A stretch of 64,000 nucleotides of DNA from SZUA-430 sp040381215. Its GTDB lineage: Bacteria > Pseudomonadota > Alphaproteobacteria > Micropepsales > Micropepsaceae. Shown in pieces: positions 35,618 through 45,519 of the stretch. The first letter of the stretch is position 1. Each line of letters starts with the position of its first letter. Under the pieces are notes generated by a model. It was not told the DNA's origin. It searched no databases and was given only the letters and a program-made list of their open reading frames with translations. The stretch covers positions 3,785 through 67,784 of the forward strand of contig JBEIHO010000010.1 in assembly GCA_040381215.1 (NCBI GenBank), given 5' to 3'. The position numbers and the translations under genes were made by a program.

Positions 35618-38314
35618 GTGCCAGCCAGCAACGTCGTGATCGTTGAATCCCCTGCAAAGGCCAAGACGATCAACAAATACCTCGGTGCCGACTACAAGGT
35701 ACTCGCATCCTACGGCCACGTTCGGGACCTCGCGGAAGAAGACGGCTCCGTCAAGCCGGACCAGGACTTCGAAATGTCCTGGGAAGTGGCCGACCGCGCC
35801 GCCAAGCACCTCAATGAGATCACCTCCGCGGTCAAGGGCGCCCGCAAGCTCATCCTCGCCACCGACCCCGACCGCGAAGGCGAAGCCATTTCCTGGCATC
35901 TCCTCGAGGTCCTGCGCCAGAAGAAGGTACTGAAGGACATCGCCGTCGAGCGCGTCGTCTTCAATGCAATCACAAAGAGCGCCGTCCAGGAAGGCATGGC
36001 CCACCCGCGCCAGATCGACCAGGAACTCGTCGACGCCTACCTCGCGCGCCGCGCGCTGGACTATCTCGTCGGCTACAACCTCTCGCCCGTCCTCTGGCGC
36101 AAACTGCCGGGATCCCGCTCGGCCGGCCGCGTTCAGTCCGTAGCGCTCCGCCTTATCTGCGAGCGCGAACTCGAAATCGAACGCTTCAGGGCCCAGGAAT
36201 ACTGGACCGTGGACGCCGTGCTGAACACGCCGGCACGCGAAACCCTGACGGCGCGCCTGATCAAGCTCAACGGCGAAAAGCTGGAAAAATTCTCTCTTCC
36301 CGATGAGGCGTCGGCAAGCGTCGCCCGGGCTGCCGTTGAGGCAGGCCAATTCTCGATCACCAGCGTTGAGTCCAAGCCGACCCGACGCAACCCCCATCCA
36401 CCCTTCACGACCTCGACCCTCCAGCAGGAAGCGTCGCGCAAGCTCGGCTTCTCGGCCAAGGACACGATGCGCATCGCCCAGCGCCTCTATGAAGGCGTCG
36501 ACATCGGCGGCGAGACCGTGGGCCTCATCACCTACATGCGAACCGACGGCGTCGACGTCGCGCCTGAGGCCCTGACCCAGACACGCAAGCTCATTGCCAG
36601 CCGCTACTCGGCGCGCCACCTGCCCGACAGGCCGCGCGAATACAAATCCAAGGCGCGCAACGCCCAGGAAGCCCACGAAGCCATTCGGCCCACCGACGTC
36701 GAGCGCACCCCCGAAAGCCTGCGTGGCATCGAACCCGACATGCTCCGCCTCTACGACCTCATCTGGAAGCGCATGGTCGCAAGCCAGATGGAAGCGGCGG
36801 AATTCGAGCGCACGACCATCGACATCGAGAGCCGCGACGGCCGCACCGGCCTGCGCGCGACCGGCTCGGTTCTGACATTCGAAGGCTTCCTCGCACTCTA
36901 CCAGGAAGGTCGCGACGAACCGGCCGACGACGAAGACAGCGCCCGCCTGCCGCGCGTGACCGCTGGCGACGCCATGAACGTCGCCGACGTAAAGCCGGAA
37001 CAGCACTTCACCGAACCACCGCCACGCTTTTCCGAAGCCTCCCTCGTCAAGAAGCTCGAGGAACTCGGTATCGGCCGCCCCTCGACCTACGCCTCCACGC
37101 TCCAGGTCCTGCGCGACCGCAACTACGTGCGCATGGAGAAATCGCGCTTCATTCCGGAAGACCGCGGCCAGCTCGTCACAGCCTTCCTGACCAACTTCTT
37201 CCGCCACTACGTCGAGTATGATTTCACCGCCAGCCTCGAGGACCAGCTCGACCAGGTCTCCGAGGGCAAGCTCGACTGGAAGAAGCTGCTCGCCGATTTC
37301 TGGCGTGACTTCCACGCCGCCATCTCAGGCATCTCCGAGCTGCGCATCCGGGAGGTGCTCGACACGCTCGACGATGTCCTGGGACCGCATATCTTCCCCG
37401 TCGCGGTCGAAGGCGTGGATCCGCGCCGCTGCAAGCTGTGCAAATCCGGACGCCTTGGCCTGCGCCTCGGCAGGAACGGGGCCTTCATCTGCTGCTCGAA
37501 CTACGGCGCCGAAGGCGAAGAAAAATGCAGCTACACGAGGCCCTTCGCCAGCAGCGGTGAAAGTGCCGTCGAGACGCGCGTGCTCGGCGTCGATCCCGAA
37601 ACCGGCCTGACCGTCACGTTGCGACCGGGGCGCTTTGGCCCCTATCTGCAACTCGGCGAGGCAAGCAAGGAAAAGGACGCACCCAAGCCCAAGACGGCCA
37701 GCGCACCGAAGAACACGGACCTCGCTACGCTCGACCTGGCCACAGCCCTCAGGCAACTCTCGCTGCCGCGCGTCGTCGGCATGCACCCCGAGGACGGAAA
37801 ACCGATCGAGGCGAATTTCGGGCGCTTCGGACCCTTCATCAAGCATGATGGCGTCTATGTGAACCTCAAGGAACAGGACGATGTCTTCACCATCGGACTG
37901 AACCTCGCCGTCACCCTCCTCGCCGAGAAGAAGGCAAACCCCAAATCGGGCTTCACCCGCCAGAAGGCGGCACCGCTCAAGGAACTGGGCGAGCACCCCG
38001 ATACGAAGTCAGCCATTCGCGTCATGAACGGGCGCTATGGCCCCTACATCACCGATGGCGAGACCAATGCCAACGTGCCCAAGGGAACCGACCCGCAATC
38101 GGTGACGCTTGAGCAGGCCGTTGACCTTCTGCGCCAGAGAGCCGAACAGGGCGGCGGAAAGAAGAAGAAGGCGCGCACGGCCAAAGCAGCCAAGCCCGCG
38201 AAAGCGGAAAAGCCGGCAAAGGCTGCAAAGCCTGCGAAGGCCGCTGATGCAGGCACTGAAGGCAAGGCACCGCGCAAGCCTCCTGCCAGGAAGAAAGCAC
38301 CCGAGCCGAAGTGA
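35618..38314 (+). CDS. topA: DNA topoisomerase I
   Basis: 898-aa type IA topoisomerase relaxing negative supercoils. The Toprim domain begins VVIVESPAKAKTINKYLG and holds DPDREGEAISWHL. The catalytic Tyr is in GLITYMRTDGVDV at about residue 306. A zinc-finger-like CKLC...CC segment follows near residue 605, then repeated topoisomerase C-terminal domains. The last 45 residues are a Lys/Ala/Pro tail that probably adds nonspecific DNA binding. GTG start with AAGGAT upstream. It overlaps the rnr start by 4 nt. Confidence 0.97.
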   Translation: MPASNVVIVESPAKAKTINKYLGADYKVLASYGHVRDLAEEDGSVKPDQDFEMSWEVADRAAKHLNEITSAVKGARKLILATDPDREGEAISWHLLEVLRQKKVLKDIAVERVVFNAITKSAVQEGMAHPRQIDQELVDAYLARRALDYLVGYNLSPVLWRKLPGSRSAGRVQSVALRLICERELEIERFRAQEYWTVDAVLNTPARETLTARLIKLNGEKLEKFSLPDEASASVARAAVEAGQFSITSVESKPTRRNPHPPFTTSTLQQEASRKLGFSAKDTMRIAQRLYEGVDIGGETVGLITYMRTDGVDVAPEALTQTRKLIASRYSARHLPDRPREYKSKARNAQEAHEAIRPTDVERTPESLRGIEPDMLRLYDLIWKRMVASQMEAAEFERTTIDIESRDGRTGLRATGSVLTFEGFLALYQEGRDEPADDEDSARLPRVTAGDAMNVADVKPEQHFTEPPPRFSEASLVKKLEELGIGRPSTYASTLQVLRDRNYVRMEKSRFIPEDRGQLVTAFLTNFFRHYVEYDFTASLEDQLDQVSEGKLDWKKLLADFWRDFHAAISGISELRIREVLDTLDDVLGPHIFPVAVEGVDPRRCKLCKSGRLGLRLGRNGAFICCSNYGAEGEEKCSYTRPFASSGESAVETRVLGVDPETGLTVTLRPGRFGPYLQLGEASKEKDAPKPKTASAPKNTDLATLDLATALRQLSLPRVVGMHPEDGKPIEANFGRFGPFIKHDGVYVNLKEQDDVFTIGLNLAVTLLAEKKANPKSGFTRQKAAPLKELGEHPDTKSAIRVMNGRYGPYITDGETNANVPKGTDPQSVTLEQAVDLLRQRAEQGGGKKKKARTAKAAKPAKAEKPAKAAKPAKAADAGTEGKAPRKPPARKKAPEPK

Positions 38315-40572
38315 GCAGGAAGGACCGAAAAGCAAGCCCGGCGAAGGATGAGACGCTGTTCTCGCGCGAGGCACTGCTCGACTTCGTCGCCCGGAACCCG
38401 GAAGCCACCAAGCGCGACATCGCCCGCCACTTCGGCATCCGGGGCAATGGCAAGATCGAACTCAAACGCCTGCTGGCCGACCTGTCCCAGCAAGGTGAAA
38501 TCCAGCGCGAGCGCGGCAAGAAGCTCCTGCGAACCGGCCACCTCCCTGAAGTCACGGTGGTCGAAGTCACGGACATCGACACCGATGGCGAAATGCTCTG
38601 TCGCCCGGTCCAGTGGGACAGCGAAGCACCGCCCCCGCACATCGTCCTCGCACCGGGACGCCAGACACAGGATGAAGGCCTGAGCCTGGGCATTGGCGAG
38701 CGCGTGCTCGTCCGCCTGCGGCCCGAAGGCAAGGCCTACACCGCCCAGATCATCCGCAGGCTCGGTGCAACGCCCAACCGCGCCGTCGGTGTCTTCCGCA
38801 AGCTGGGGCGCAACGGCCGCGTCGAACCCGTCGACCGCAAGGCCCGGCACGAGTACTTCATCCCCGAAGGTGACATTGCCGGCGCCCGCGACGGCGAAAT
38901 CGTCGTTCTCGAGGCGACCCGCGACCGCACCATGGGCCTGCCCCGCGGCCGCATCATCGAGCGGGTCGGCAAGGCGTCCGAACCGCGCACGATCAGCCTG
39001 ATTGCCGTTCACGCCCATGGGATCCCGGACAGCTTCCCGCAATCGGTCCTCGACGAAGCCGAAAAGGCTGCACGGCCACAATTGGAAAGCCGCACCGACC
39101 TGCGCAATGTGCCGCTGGTGACCATAGATCCGCCCGACGCGCGTGATCACGACGACGCAGTATGGGCTACCCCGGACGATGATCCAGCTAACAAGGGTGG
39201 CTTCAAGGCCATCGTCGCGATCGCCGACGTCGCCCATTATGTGCACCCCGGCTCCGCGATTGACCGCGAAGCCCAGCGACGCGGAAACTCGGTCTATTTC
39301 CCCGACCGTGTCGTGCCGATGCTGCCGGAGCAGCTGTCATCCGACCTGTGCTCGCTGAAAGAAGGACAGGACAGGGCCATCATCGCCTGCCGCCTGACAT
39401 TCGGCGCCGACGGAAGGATGAAATCCCACCGCTTCGAGCGTGCCCTGATGCGGTCGGCCGCACGGCTGACTTACCGCGAAGCACAGGACGCCTTCGACAA
39501 CCACCCGAACGAGAAGACGGCCCCCCTCCTCGACACCGTGCTGAAGCCCTTGCTCGCTTGCTACAGGGCCATGTGCAAGGCACGCGACCGACGCAGCCCC
39601 CTCGATCTCGACCTTCCAGAACGCCGCATCGAACTGGGCGAAGACGGCCGCGTGAAGTCGATCGGCGTACGCGAGCGCCTCGAGGCCCACCGGCTGATCG
39701 AAGAGTTCATGATCCAGGCCAATGTGGCCGCAGCCGAGGCGCTCGAGCAGCGCAAGTGCCCCCTCGTCTACCGCGTCCACGCGCCGCCCTCGACGGAAAA
39801 GCTTCAGGCGCTTGGCGATTTCCTCGATACCCTCGACATCAATCTCGGCCAGTCACAGACCGTGACGACAGCCATGCTGAACTCAATCCTGAAGGCCGCC
39901 GCAAACACACCCAACAGCGAACTCGTCAGCATCGTGATGCTGCGCTCGCAGAGCCAGGCCGAATACAACCCCGACAATATCGGGCATTTCGGCCTGTCGC
40001 TGAAGCACTATGCGCACTTCACCTCACCGATCCGCCGCTACGCCGACCTGATCGTGCATCGCGGGCTCGTGCGCAGCTTCGGGCTTGGCGATGGCGGCCT
40101 GACGCAGAAGGATATCGACCGGCTTTCGAGAACGGCCGAAGACATCTCAGCCTTCGAGCGGCGCGCGATGGCGGCCGAGCGTGACTCGAACGACCGCTAC
40201 ATCGCCGCCTTCATGTCCGACCGCGTCGGCGCCACATTCTCCGGGCGGATATCGGGCGTGACGCGCTTCGGCCTGTTCGTCAGGCTGGATGAAACCGGCG
40301 CAGATGGCCTCGTGCCCGTGCGTTCGCTCGGCCGCGAATTCTTTCATCACGACGAGCGGGCCCACGCCCTCGTCGGCGAGAAATCGGGTCTCGCCTTCCG
40401 CCTGGGCGACAGGGTCCTCGTGCGCGTCGACGAAGCAACGCCACTCACGGGAGGTCTTCGCTTCTCCTTGATCGAAGGTGGCGCGCCGGGCACGCCGGCT
40501 GCACGCAAGATCCAGCCCGGCCGCGGCATACGCAAGCAGGCCAAAGGCCCGAACCGCGGCAGGCGCCGCTAG
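38311..40572 (+). CDS. rnr: Ribonuclease R
   Basis: 753-aa 3'-5' exoribonuclease of the RNB family that degrades structured RNA. An N-terminal helix-turn-helix-like region (RNPEATKRDIARHFGI) and cold-shock-type domains precede the RNB core (TIDPPDARDHDDAVWA with the Mg-binding Asp residues; HFTSPIRRYADLIVHR). The C-terminal S1 domain (GATFSGRISGVTRFGLFVRLDE) and a basic tail ending in GRRR follow. GTG start inside the topA stop (GTGA). Confidence 0.97.
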   Translation: MSRKDRKASPAKDETLFSREALLDFVARNPEATKRDIARHFGIRGNGKIELKRLLADLSQQGEIQRERGKKLLRTGHLPEVTVVEVTDIDTDGEMLCRPVQWDSEAPPPHIVLAPGRQTQDEGLSLGIGERVLVRLRPEGKAYTAQIIRRLGATPNRAVGVFRKLGRNGRVEPVDRKARHEYFIPEGDIAGARDGEIVVLEATRDRTMGLPRGRIIERVGKASEPRTISLIAVHAHGIPDSFPQSVLDEAEKAARPQLESRTDLRNVPLVTIDPPDARDHDDAVWATPDDDPANKGGFKAIVAIADVAHYVHPGSAIDREAQRRGNSVYFPDRVVPMLPEQLSSDLCSLKEGQDRAIIACRLTFGADGRMKSHRFERALMRSAARLTYREAQDAFDNHPNEKTAPLLDTVLKPLLACYRAMCKARDRRSPLDLDLPERRIELGEDGRVKSIGVRERLEAHRLIEEFMIQANVAAAEALEQRKCPLVYRVHAPPSTEKLQALGDFLDTLDINLGQSQTVTTAMLNSILKAAANTPNSELVSIVMLRSQSQAEYNPDNIGHFGLSLKHYAHFTSPIRRYADLIVHRGLVRSFGLGDGGLTQKDIDRLSRTAEDISAFERRAMAAERDSNDRYIAAFMSDRVGATFSGRISGVTRFGLFVRLDETGADGLVPVRSLGREFFHHDERAHALVGEKSGLAFRLGDRVLVRVDEATPLTGGLRFSLIEGGAPGTPAARKIQPGRGIRKQAKGPNRGRRR

Positions 40573-40749
40573 CACGGTGGCTGCCGTCGTCGAAATCACC
40601 TCTTGCGAAACGATACGGCAATCATTATCTGCTCTGCTCTCTCAAGACGCCTAACGCACGTGCCACTGGCCCACTCTGCAGGTTAAGCAACGACGCAAGC
40701 GTCCTTTTCGATCAAGCCGGCAATCGCCGGGTCCTAAAGGGTGTTGACG
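40573..40749 (+). promoter_or_regulatory. Structured leader upstream of ornithine decarboxylase
   Basis: 177-bp interval with two short perfect hairpins just before the decarboxylase start: GACGC-AA-GCGTC at 40692-40703, followed by CTTTT, and CCGGC-AATC-GCCGG at 40717-40730, ending about 6 nt before the AAAGGG ribosome-binding site. The first could also terminate rnr transcription. Alphaproteobacterial ornithine decarboxylase genes are known to carry the speF leader RNA; I cannot confirm that this is one. Confidence 0.3.
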
Positions 40750-41991
40750 ATGTTGGCCAGTGTGAAGGGCGCCCGCGCCCGCAAGATCCATTTTGATTCC
40801 TGCACAGACGGCCCGCGAGCCGCGATCCTTCCAGCGCTGGTCCGGCCTGAAGGGGCAGGCCTCTCGCCGCGCATCGCAGCCTACCTGAAGACCGCACAAC
40901 TGCCGTCGCCCTGCCTGATCGTCGACGTCGATCAGGTCGCCACGAACTACACGGACCTCGCCTCAGCCCTTCCCGAGGCACAGGTCTACTATGCCGTGAA
41001 GGCAAATCCGGCTGACGAGATCCTCGCCCGCCTGTCGGCGCTGGGCTCCAGTTTCGACACGGCATCCCTGGGAGAGATCGACCTCTGCCTGCGCCACGGC
41101 GTGGACCCGGCCCGCATCTCGTTTGGAAACACCATCAAGAAGCAGCGCGATATCGCAGCCGCCTACGAGCGGGGCGTGCGCCTGTTTGCCTTCGACAGCG
41201 AAGCCGAACTCCTCAAGCTGGCCGAAGCCGCACCGGGTTCGCGTGTCTTCTGCCGCATCCTCGTCGACTGCGAGGGCGCCGAATGGCCCTTGTCGCGCAA
41301 GTTTGGCTGCGAACCGGAAATGGCAATCGAGCTGCTGGCGCGCGCCCGTGACCTCGGCCTCGATCCTTGCGGCATCTCGTTCCACGTCGGATCCCAGCAG
41401 ACGCGCCTCGAGCAATTCGACCGCGCCATCGGGCAGGCGCAAGGCCTGTTCAGGGAGCTGGCCGCGCGCGGCATCGACCTTCGCATGATCAATGTCGGCG
41501 GCGGCTTTCCCTCGCGCTACCGCACCGACGTGCCGCCGATCCGCAGCTATGCCGACACCATCCGCAAGGCGCTCGCGCGGCACTTCCCCGGCAAGCGCCT
41601 CGAGATGATCGTCGAACCCGGCCGCTACATCGTCGGCGATGCCGGCGTCATCCAGGCCGAAGTCGTGCTGGTGTCCGACAAGGGCGGCAGCGACCCGCGT
41701 CGCTGGGTTTACCTTGATATCGGCAAGTTCCACGGCTTGATTGAAACCATGGACGAAGCCATCCGCTATCGCATCCTGACACCGCACGACGGCACCGAAA
41801 CCGCGCCCGTCATCCTTGCAGGGCCCACATGCGACAGCGCCGATATCCTTTACGAAAAGGCCGACTATCGGCTGCCCAAGGCGCTGAAGCCGGGCGATAA
41901 CGTGTTGATCCTGTCGACGGGAGCCTACACGACGACGTACTCAAGCGTCGCGTTCAACGGCATGCCACCGCTCGCCAGCGTCTGCATCTGA
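40750..41991 (+). CDS. Ornithine decarboxylase (alanine racemase-fold, type III)
   Basis: 413-aa PLP enzyme that converts ornithine (possibly also lysine) to putrescine (or cadaverine). The PLP lysine is in YYAVKANPADE, the phosphate-binding part is INVGGGFPSRY, the EPGRYIVGDAG segment binds PLP, and the active-site Cys is in GPTCDSADI. AAAGGG lies 8 nt before the ATG at 40750; a GTG at 40741 is also in frame. About 40 extra residues precede the usual start of the domain (SPRIAAYLK), and no ATG or GTG occurs between, so the extension seems real. It lies between rnr and the NUDIX gene, as an insertion in an otherwise conserved block. Confidence 0.92.
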   Translation: MLASVKGARARKIHFDSCTDGPRAAILPALVRPEGAGLSPRIAAYLKTAQLPSPCLIVDVDQVATNYTDLASALPEAQVYYAVKANPADEILARLSALGSSFDTASLGEIDLCLRHGVDPARISFGNTIKKQRDIAAAYERGVRLFAFDSEAELLKLAEAAPGSRVFCRILVDCEGAEWPLSRKFGCEPEMAIELLARARDLGLDPCGISFHVGSQQTRLEQFDRAIGQAQGLFRELAARGIDLRMINVGGGFPSRYRTDVPPIRSYADTIRKALARHFPGKRLEMIVEPGRYIVGDAGVIQAEVVLVSDKGGSDPRRWVYLDIGKFHGLIETMDEAIRYRILTPHDGTETAPVILAGPTCDSADILYEKADYRLPKALKPGDNVLILSTGAYTTTYSSVAFNGMPPLASVCI

Positions 41992-42063
41992 AACACCGGC
42001 CGCATTGCCTCGCCGCCTCCCAGTCGTCTACACCAGACACATTGGGGAGCCACCGAGCCAGCC

Positions 42064-42717
42064 ATGGACCAGAAACCTGTCAGACCGAGGCACGCGGCTT
42101 CCCTCGTGCTGACCCGTCACATCGGCGACCAGATGCACGTGCTGATGGGACGCCGCCCCGCGCGCGCCGTCTTTGGCGAGGCATGGGTCTTTCCCGGCGG
42201 CCGCCTCGACAAGGGCGACAGCCGCATCGCACCCAGCGCCCCGCTCAGCGAAGAGACCATGCGCGATCTCTGCAACCGCGGAGGCTGCTCGCCGGCCATG
42301 GCCCAGGGCCTCGCAACAACCGCCATACGCGAGACCTACGAAGAAACGGGCCTGCTGCTGGGTGGCCAGGGCCATCCCGGCAGCCAGGACGGCACATGGT
42401 CAGACTTTGCACGCGCCGGCCTTGCACCGGCTCACGACCGCTTGCGCTTCCTGGGCCGGGCAATCACGCCAACCTCCGCGCCCGTCCGCTTCCACGCACG
42501 CTTCTTCCTGGCGGACGGGGAAGAACTCACCGGAGAGATCCGGGAGAACGGCGAACTCCTGTCCCTCGCCTGGTACCCCCTTGATGTCGCCCGCGCGTTT
42601 CCCGCCATCGACGTGACGAAATTCGTCCTCGCCGAATTGGCGGCATCGGACGGAGCAACAACCAGGCAAGCCCCCTTCTTTCGCTACCGCCGCAACAAGC
42701 CCGTCCGGCCCGCATGA
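42064..42717 (+). CDS. NUDIX hydrolase
   Basis: 217-aa protein with a recognisable but variant Nudix box: the upstream GEAWVFPGGRLDKGD and the helix part AIRETYEETGLLLGG (R-E-x-x-E-E-x-G). The sequence between them is longer than the canonical Gx5Ex7 spacing, as in the COG0494 subgroup common in alphaproteobacteria next to rpmG. Likely substrate is a nucleoside diphosphate derivative or CoA; unknown. The last base pairs overlap the MFS start by 4 nt. Confidence 0.88.
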   Translation: MDQKPVRPRHAASLVLTRHIGDQMHVLMGRRPARAVFGEAWVFPGGRLDKGDSRIAPSAPLSEETMRDLCNRGGCSPAMAQGLATTAIRETYEETGLLLGGQGHPGSQDGTWSDFARAGLAPAHDRLRFLGRAITPTSAPVRFHARFFLADGEELTGEIRENGELLSLAWYPLDVARAFPAIDVTKFVLAELAASDGATTRQAPFFRYRRNKPVRPA

Positions 42718-43889
42718 CGCAGACGGAACTGCCGCCGCGCGACCTGGCGATGAGCCTTGGCGCCGTCTATGCCTGCATCTTCGCCAATGGCCTCGGCATG
42801 GGCCTGTCCCTGCCACTGTTTTCACTGCTGCTTGAGCGCAATGGCGTTTCGGCTACCCTGATCGGGGCCAATGTGATGGCCGGCGCGATCGCGATGATCC
42901 TCATCACGCCCTTCATCCCGGCAATGGCGGCGCGCCTCGGCACCGCCCGCTTCCTGGTGTGCTGCTACGTCATTGCAGCGCTTTGCCTGATCGGATTCCG
43001 CGCAGCGGACACGCTGGCGCTCTGGTTCTTGTTTCGCATCATCCTGAATGCAGCGCTGCAGGGCTTGTTCGTCACCAGCGAAGTCTGGATCAACCAGATA
43101 TCGCCCGAACGTATGCGTGGCCGCCTCATCGCCGCCTACACGGCCATCTTCTCCGCTGGCTTCGCGCTGGGGCCTGCCATCATCCAGGTCCTGGGCACGC
43201 AGGGCTGGGCGCCATTCATCGCCGGCACCGCCACCATGCTCGCGGCCCTCCTGCCGCTTCTCGTGGTTCAGCGCCGCCTCGTGCCCGTTGTTGAACACGC
43301 GAAGGCCGGAACCATGTTCGGCTTCGTCTTCTCCTCGCCATCGGCAGCCGCGGCCGCGCTGTGCTACGGCGCGGTCGAAGCCTGCGCCGGCGCGTTCCTG
43401 ACGATCTACGCCGTCAGGCAGGGCGTCGCTGAAACAGGGTCCACGCTACTCATAGGGGCCTTGGGCCTCGGCAACATGCTGCTGGTCCCCTTCGTCGGCT
43501 GGCTCGCCGACAAGACCGACCGGCGCCAGGTCCTCGTTGGTTGCGGCCTCGCCTGCATTCTGGCCGCCGCCCTGTTGCCGCAAATTCGCGCCATCGGCCC
43601 CTGGGAACTGGGCATCACCCTGTTCTGGGGAGGTGCAATTTCCGCCATTTACGCCGTCGGCCTCGCCCATCTCGGCTCCCGGTACCGCGGAAGCGACCTC
43701 GCATCCGCCAATTCAGCCTACGCGATCCTTTACGCGGCCGGCACCATGGCCGGCCCCGCGCTGGGCGGCGTCGCGATGGATCTGTGGAACCCGCACGGCC
43801 TCGTACTGGTTTTGGCGCTGATTCCCGCGCTTTTTGTGGCTATCACCGGGTACAGGGCCGCGACCTTCCGCACCCACGCGGGCAGTTGA
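42714..43889 (+). CDS. MFS transporter, YcaD-like
   Basis: 391-aa major facilitator with about 12 hydrophobic segments. Features such as SEVWINQISPERMRGRLIAAY and VGWLADKTDRRQVLVG are typical of the YcaD/COG0477 subgroup found beside NUDIX-rpmG in alphaproteobacteria. The substrate is unknown. It is translationally coupled to the NUDIX gene through ATGA. Confidence 0.88.
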   Translation: MTQTELPPRDLAMSLGAVYACIFANGLGMGLSLPLFSLLLERNGVSATLIGANVMAGAIAMILITPFIPAMAARLGTARFLVCCYVIAALCLIGFRAADTLALWFLFRIILNAALQGLFVTSEVWINQISPERMRGRLIAAYTAIFSAGFALGPAIIQVLGTQGWAPFIAGTATMLAALLPLLVVQRRLVPVVEHAKAGTMFGFVFSSPSAAAAALCYGAVEACAGAFLTIYAVRQGVAETGSTLLIGALGLGNMLLVPFVGWLADKTDRRQVLVGCGLACILAAALLPQIRAIGPWELGITLFWGGAISAIYAVGLAHLGSRYRGSDLASANSAYAILYAAGTMAGPALGGVAMDLWNPHGLVLVLALIPALFVAITGYRAATFRTHAGS

Positions 43890-43968
43890 CTTCCCCCCGC
43901 GAATGAGTAGGTTTCCCCCCTCCTGAACGACGGCCCCAGCGGGCCCGCATACCTGACGCGAGACCACC

Positions 43969-44136
43969 ATGGCGAAGCCAACAACCATCAAGATCCGCCT
44001 GAATTCTTCGGCAGGAACGGGCCATTTCTACGTCGCGAAGAAGAACTCGCGCACGATGACCGACAAGTTCAAGGTCCGCAAATATGATCCCGTCGTGCGC
44101 AAGCACGTGGAATACGTCGAAGGCAAGATCAAGTAA
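43969..44136 (+). CDS. rpmG: 50S ribosomal protein L33
   Basis: 55-aa ribosomal protein: it begins MAKPTTIKIRLNSSAGTG, then HFYVAKKNSR and the C-terminal KYDPVVRKHVEYVEGKIK, the Cys-free L33 form usual in alphaproteobacteria. The gene is short but unmistakable. GACGCGAGACC precedes the ATG without a strong Shine-Dalgarno. It is convergent with pleD, 7 bp apart. Confidence 0.97.
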   Translation: MAKPTTIKIRLNSSAGTGHFYVAKKNSRTMTDKFKVRKYDPVVRKHVEYVEGKIK

Positions 44137-44143
44137 TCAGCCG

Positions 44144-45505
44144 TCAGGCGGCGTCTGCCGCGACGCGATTTCGGCCTTCTCGTTTCGCCCTGTATAGCGC
44201 CTGGTCCGCCCGCTTGAGCAACACCTCAGGCGTGTCCCCCGTTTGGCTCGAGGCCACCCCGACAGAGATCGTGACCGGCAATTGCTCGCTCTGGCCATTG
44301 AGCACGAACGGGGCATCAGCCACCGACTGCCTGAGCCGTTCGGCAACCAGGTAAGCAAAGCTCAGGTCGGTATCCGGCATCACGACCACGAATTCCTCAC
44401 CACCGAAGCGGCACGCAAGGTCGATGCCGCGGACATTGGCCGAGATGCGGTTGGCGAATTCCTTGAGCACCTCATCGCCCACGTCATGGCCATAGGTGTC
44501 GTTGATCTGCTTGAAGAAGTCGACATCGAGCATCAGGAAGGACACGGGCTTCGCGCCCTCGGTCATCAACGTGCTCAGGTGCCGCGACATGTAGCGCCTG
44601 TTGAAGAGCCCCGTCAGCTGGTCCGTGATGGCAAGCTCGAGGCTCAGCTGCAGTGACTGCTTCAGTCGCTCCGCATAGCGGCGCCGGCGCAACTGCGTGC
44701 GCACCCGCGCACAGAGTTCATTACGCTCGATGGGCCGCATGAGATAGTCGTTCACGCCGATGTCCAGCGCGCGAACCATCCGCTTGGTGTCGCCATCATC
44801 GATGACAGCCAGGATAGGCGTCTGTCGCGTCGCCTCAAGGCTGCGCAACGTGGCGCAGAACCTCAGGCCATCCTGCTTGTCGAGGGCAAGGCTGGCGATC
44901 ACAAGGTCGTAGTCTCCACCCCGCGCGCGGACCACAGCCTCGGTGGTTTGCGGCACCACGTCGACATCATGCTCATCCTGCAGGTTTTCCCTGATGCGCG
45001 TGGCACTCTGCTCGCGATCTTCAACCACGAGGATGCGCCCGCGACCGGGTGGCTCGTTGAACGAGCGCGTTGCGGCCTCGCCCAGGCCCATGCTCTCGCC
45101 TGTCGCCTGGCGCAAGCGCAACTCGTCCACCATGGTCTTGAGGCGAACAAGGCTGCGCACGCGGGCAAACAGGGCAAGGTCGTTGACCGGTTTGGTCAGG
45201 AAATCGTCGGCACCCGCCTCAAGGCCCTGCACACGGTCCGACACCTGGTCCAGCGCCGTTACCATGACGACGGGCAAGTGGGCCGATTCCGGGTTCGCCT
45301 TGATGCGCCGGCAGACTTCAAAGCCATCCATCCCCGGCATCATCACATCGAGCAGCACGATGTCCGGGGCTTCCTTGGCGATCTTGGCCAGCGCCTGCTC
45401 GCCGGAATTGGCGGTCGAGACATCGAAATACTCGGCACCAAGGCGAGCTTCGAGGAGCTTCACATTGGCCGGAATGTCATCAACAACAAGGACGCGCGCA
45501 GTCAT
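44144..45505 (-). CDS. pleD: Diguanylate cyclase response regulator PleD
   Basis: 453-aa protein with the layout REC1-REC2-GGDEF. REC1 has the phospho-acceptor Asp53 in LLDVMMPGMDG. REC2 (about residues 155-275) is degenerate, with IASLALDKQDG where the Asp should be, as in Caulobacter PleD. The GGDEF domain has the active site CRFGGEEFVVVMP and the inhibitory I-site RGID five residues before it. It makes c-di-GMP at the cell pole upon phosphorylation, driving the motile-to-sessile transition. It follows divK in the same operon. Confidence 0.96.
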   Translation of the reverse strand: MTARVLVVDDIPANVKLLEARLGAEYFDVSTANSGEQALAKIAKEAPDIVLLDVMMPGMDGFEVCRRIKANPESAHLPVVMVTALDQVSDRVQGLEAGADDFLTKPVNDLALFARVRSLVRLKTMVDELRLRQATGESMGLGEAATRSFNEPPGRGRILVVEDREQSATRIRENLQDEHDVDVVPQTTEAVVRARGGDYDLVIASLALDKQDGLRFCATLRSLEATRQTPILAVIDDGDTKRMVRALDIGVNDYLMRPIERNELCARVRTQLRRRRYAERLKQSLQLSLELAITDQLTGLFNRRYMSRHLSTLMTEGAKPVSFLMLDVDFFKQINDTYGHDVGDEVLKEFANRISANVRGIDLACRFGGEEFVVVMPDTDLSFAYLVAERLRQSVADAPFVLNGQSEQLPVTISVGVASSQTGDTPEVLLKRADQALYRAKREGRNRVAADAA

Positions 45506-45519
45506 TTTTCTTTTTCTCT

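Noticed and set aside
35606..37315. 569-codon minus-strand frame opposite topA
   Set aside because: High-GC mirror frame: the topA strand has a full, conserved protein, and the antisense translation shows no family motif.
38044..39246. 400-codon minus-strand frame across the topA/rnr junction
   Set aside because: Same codon-bias artefact; both sense genes are conserved through it.
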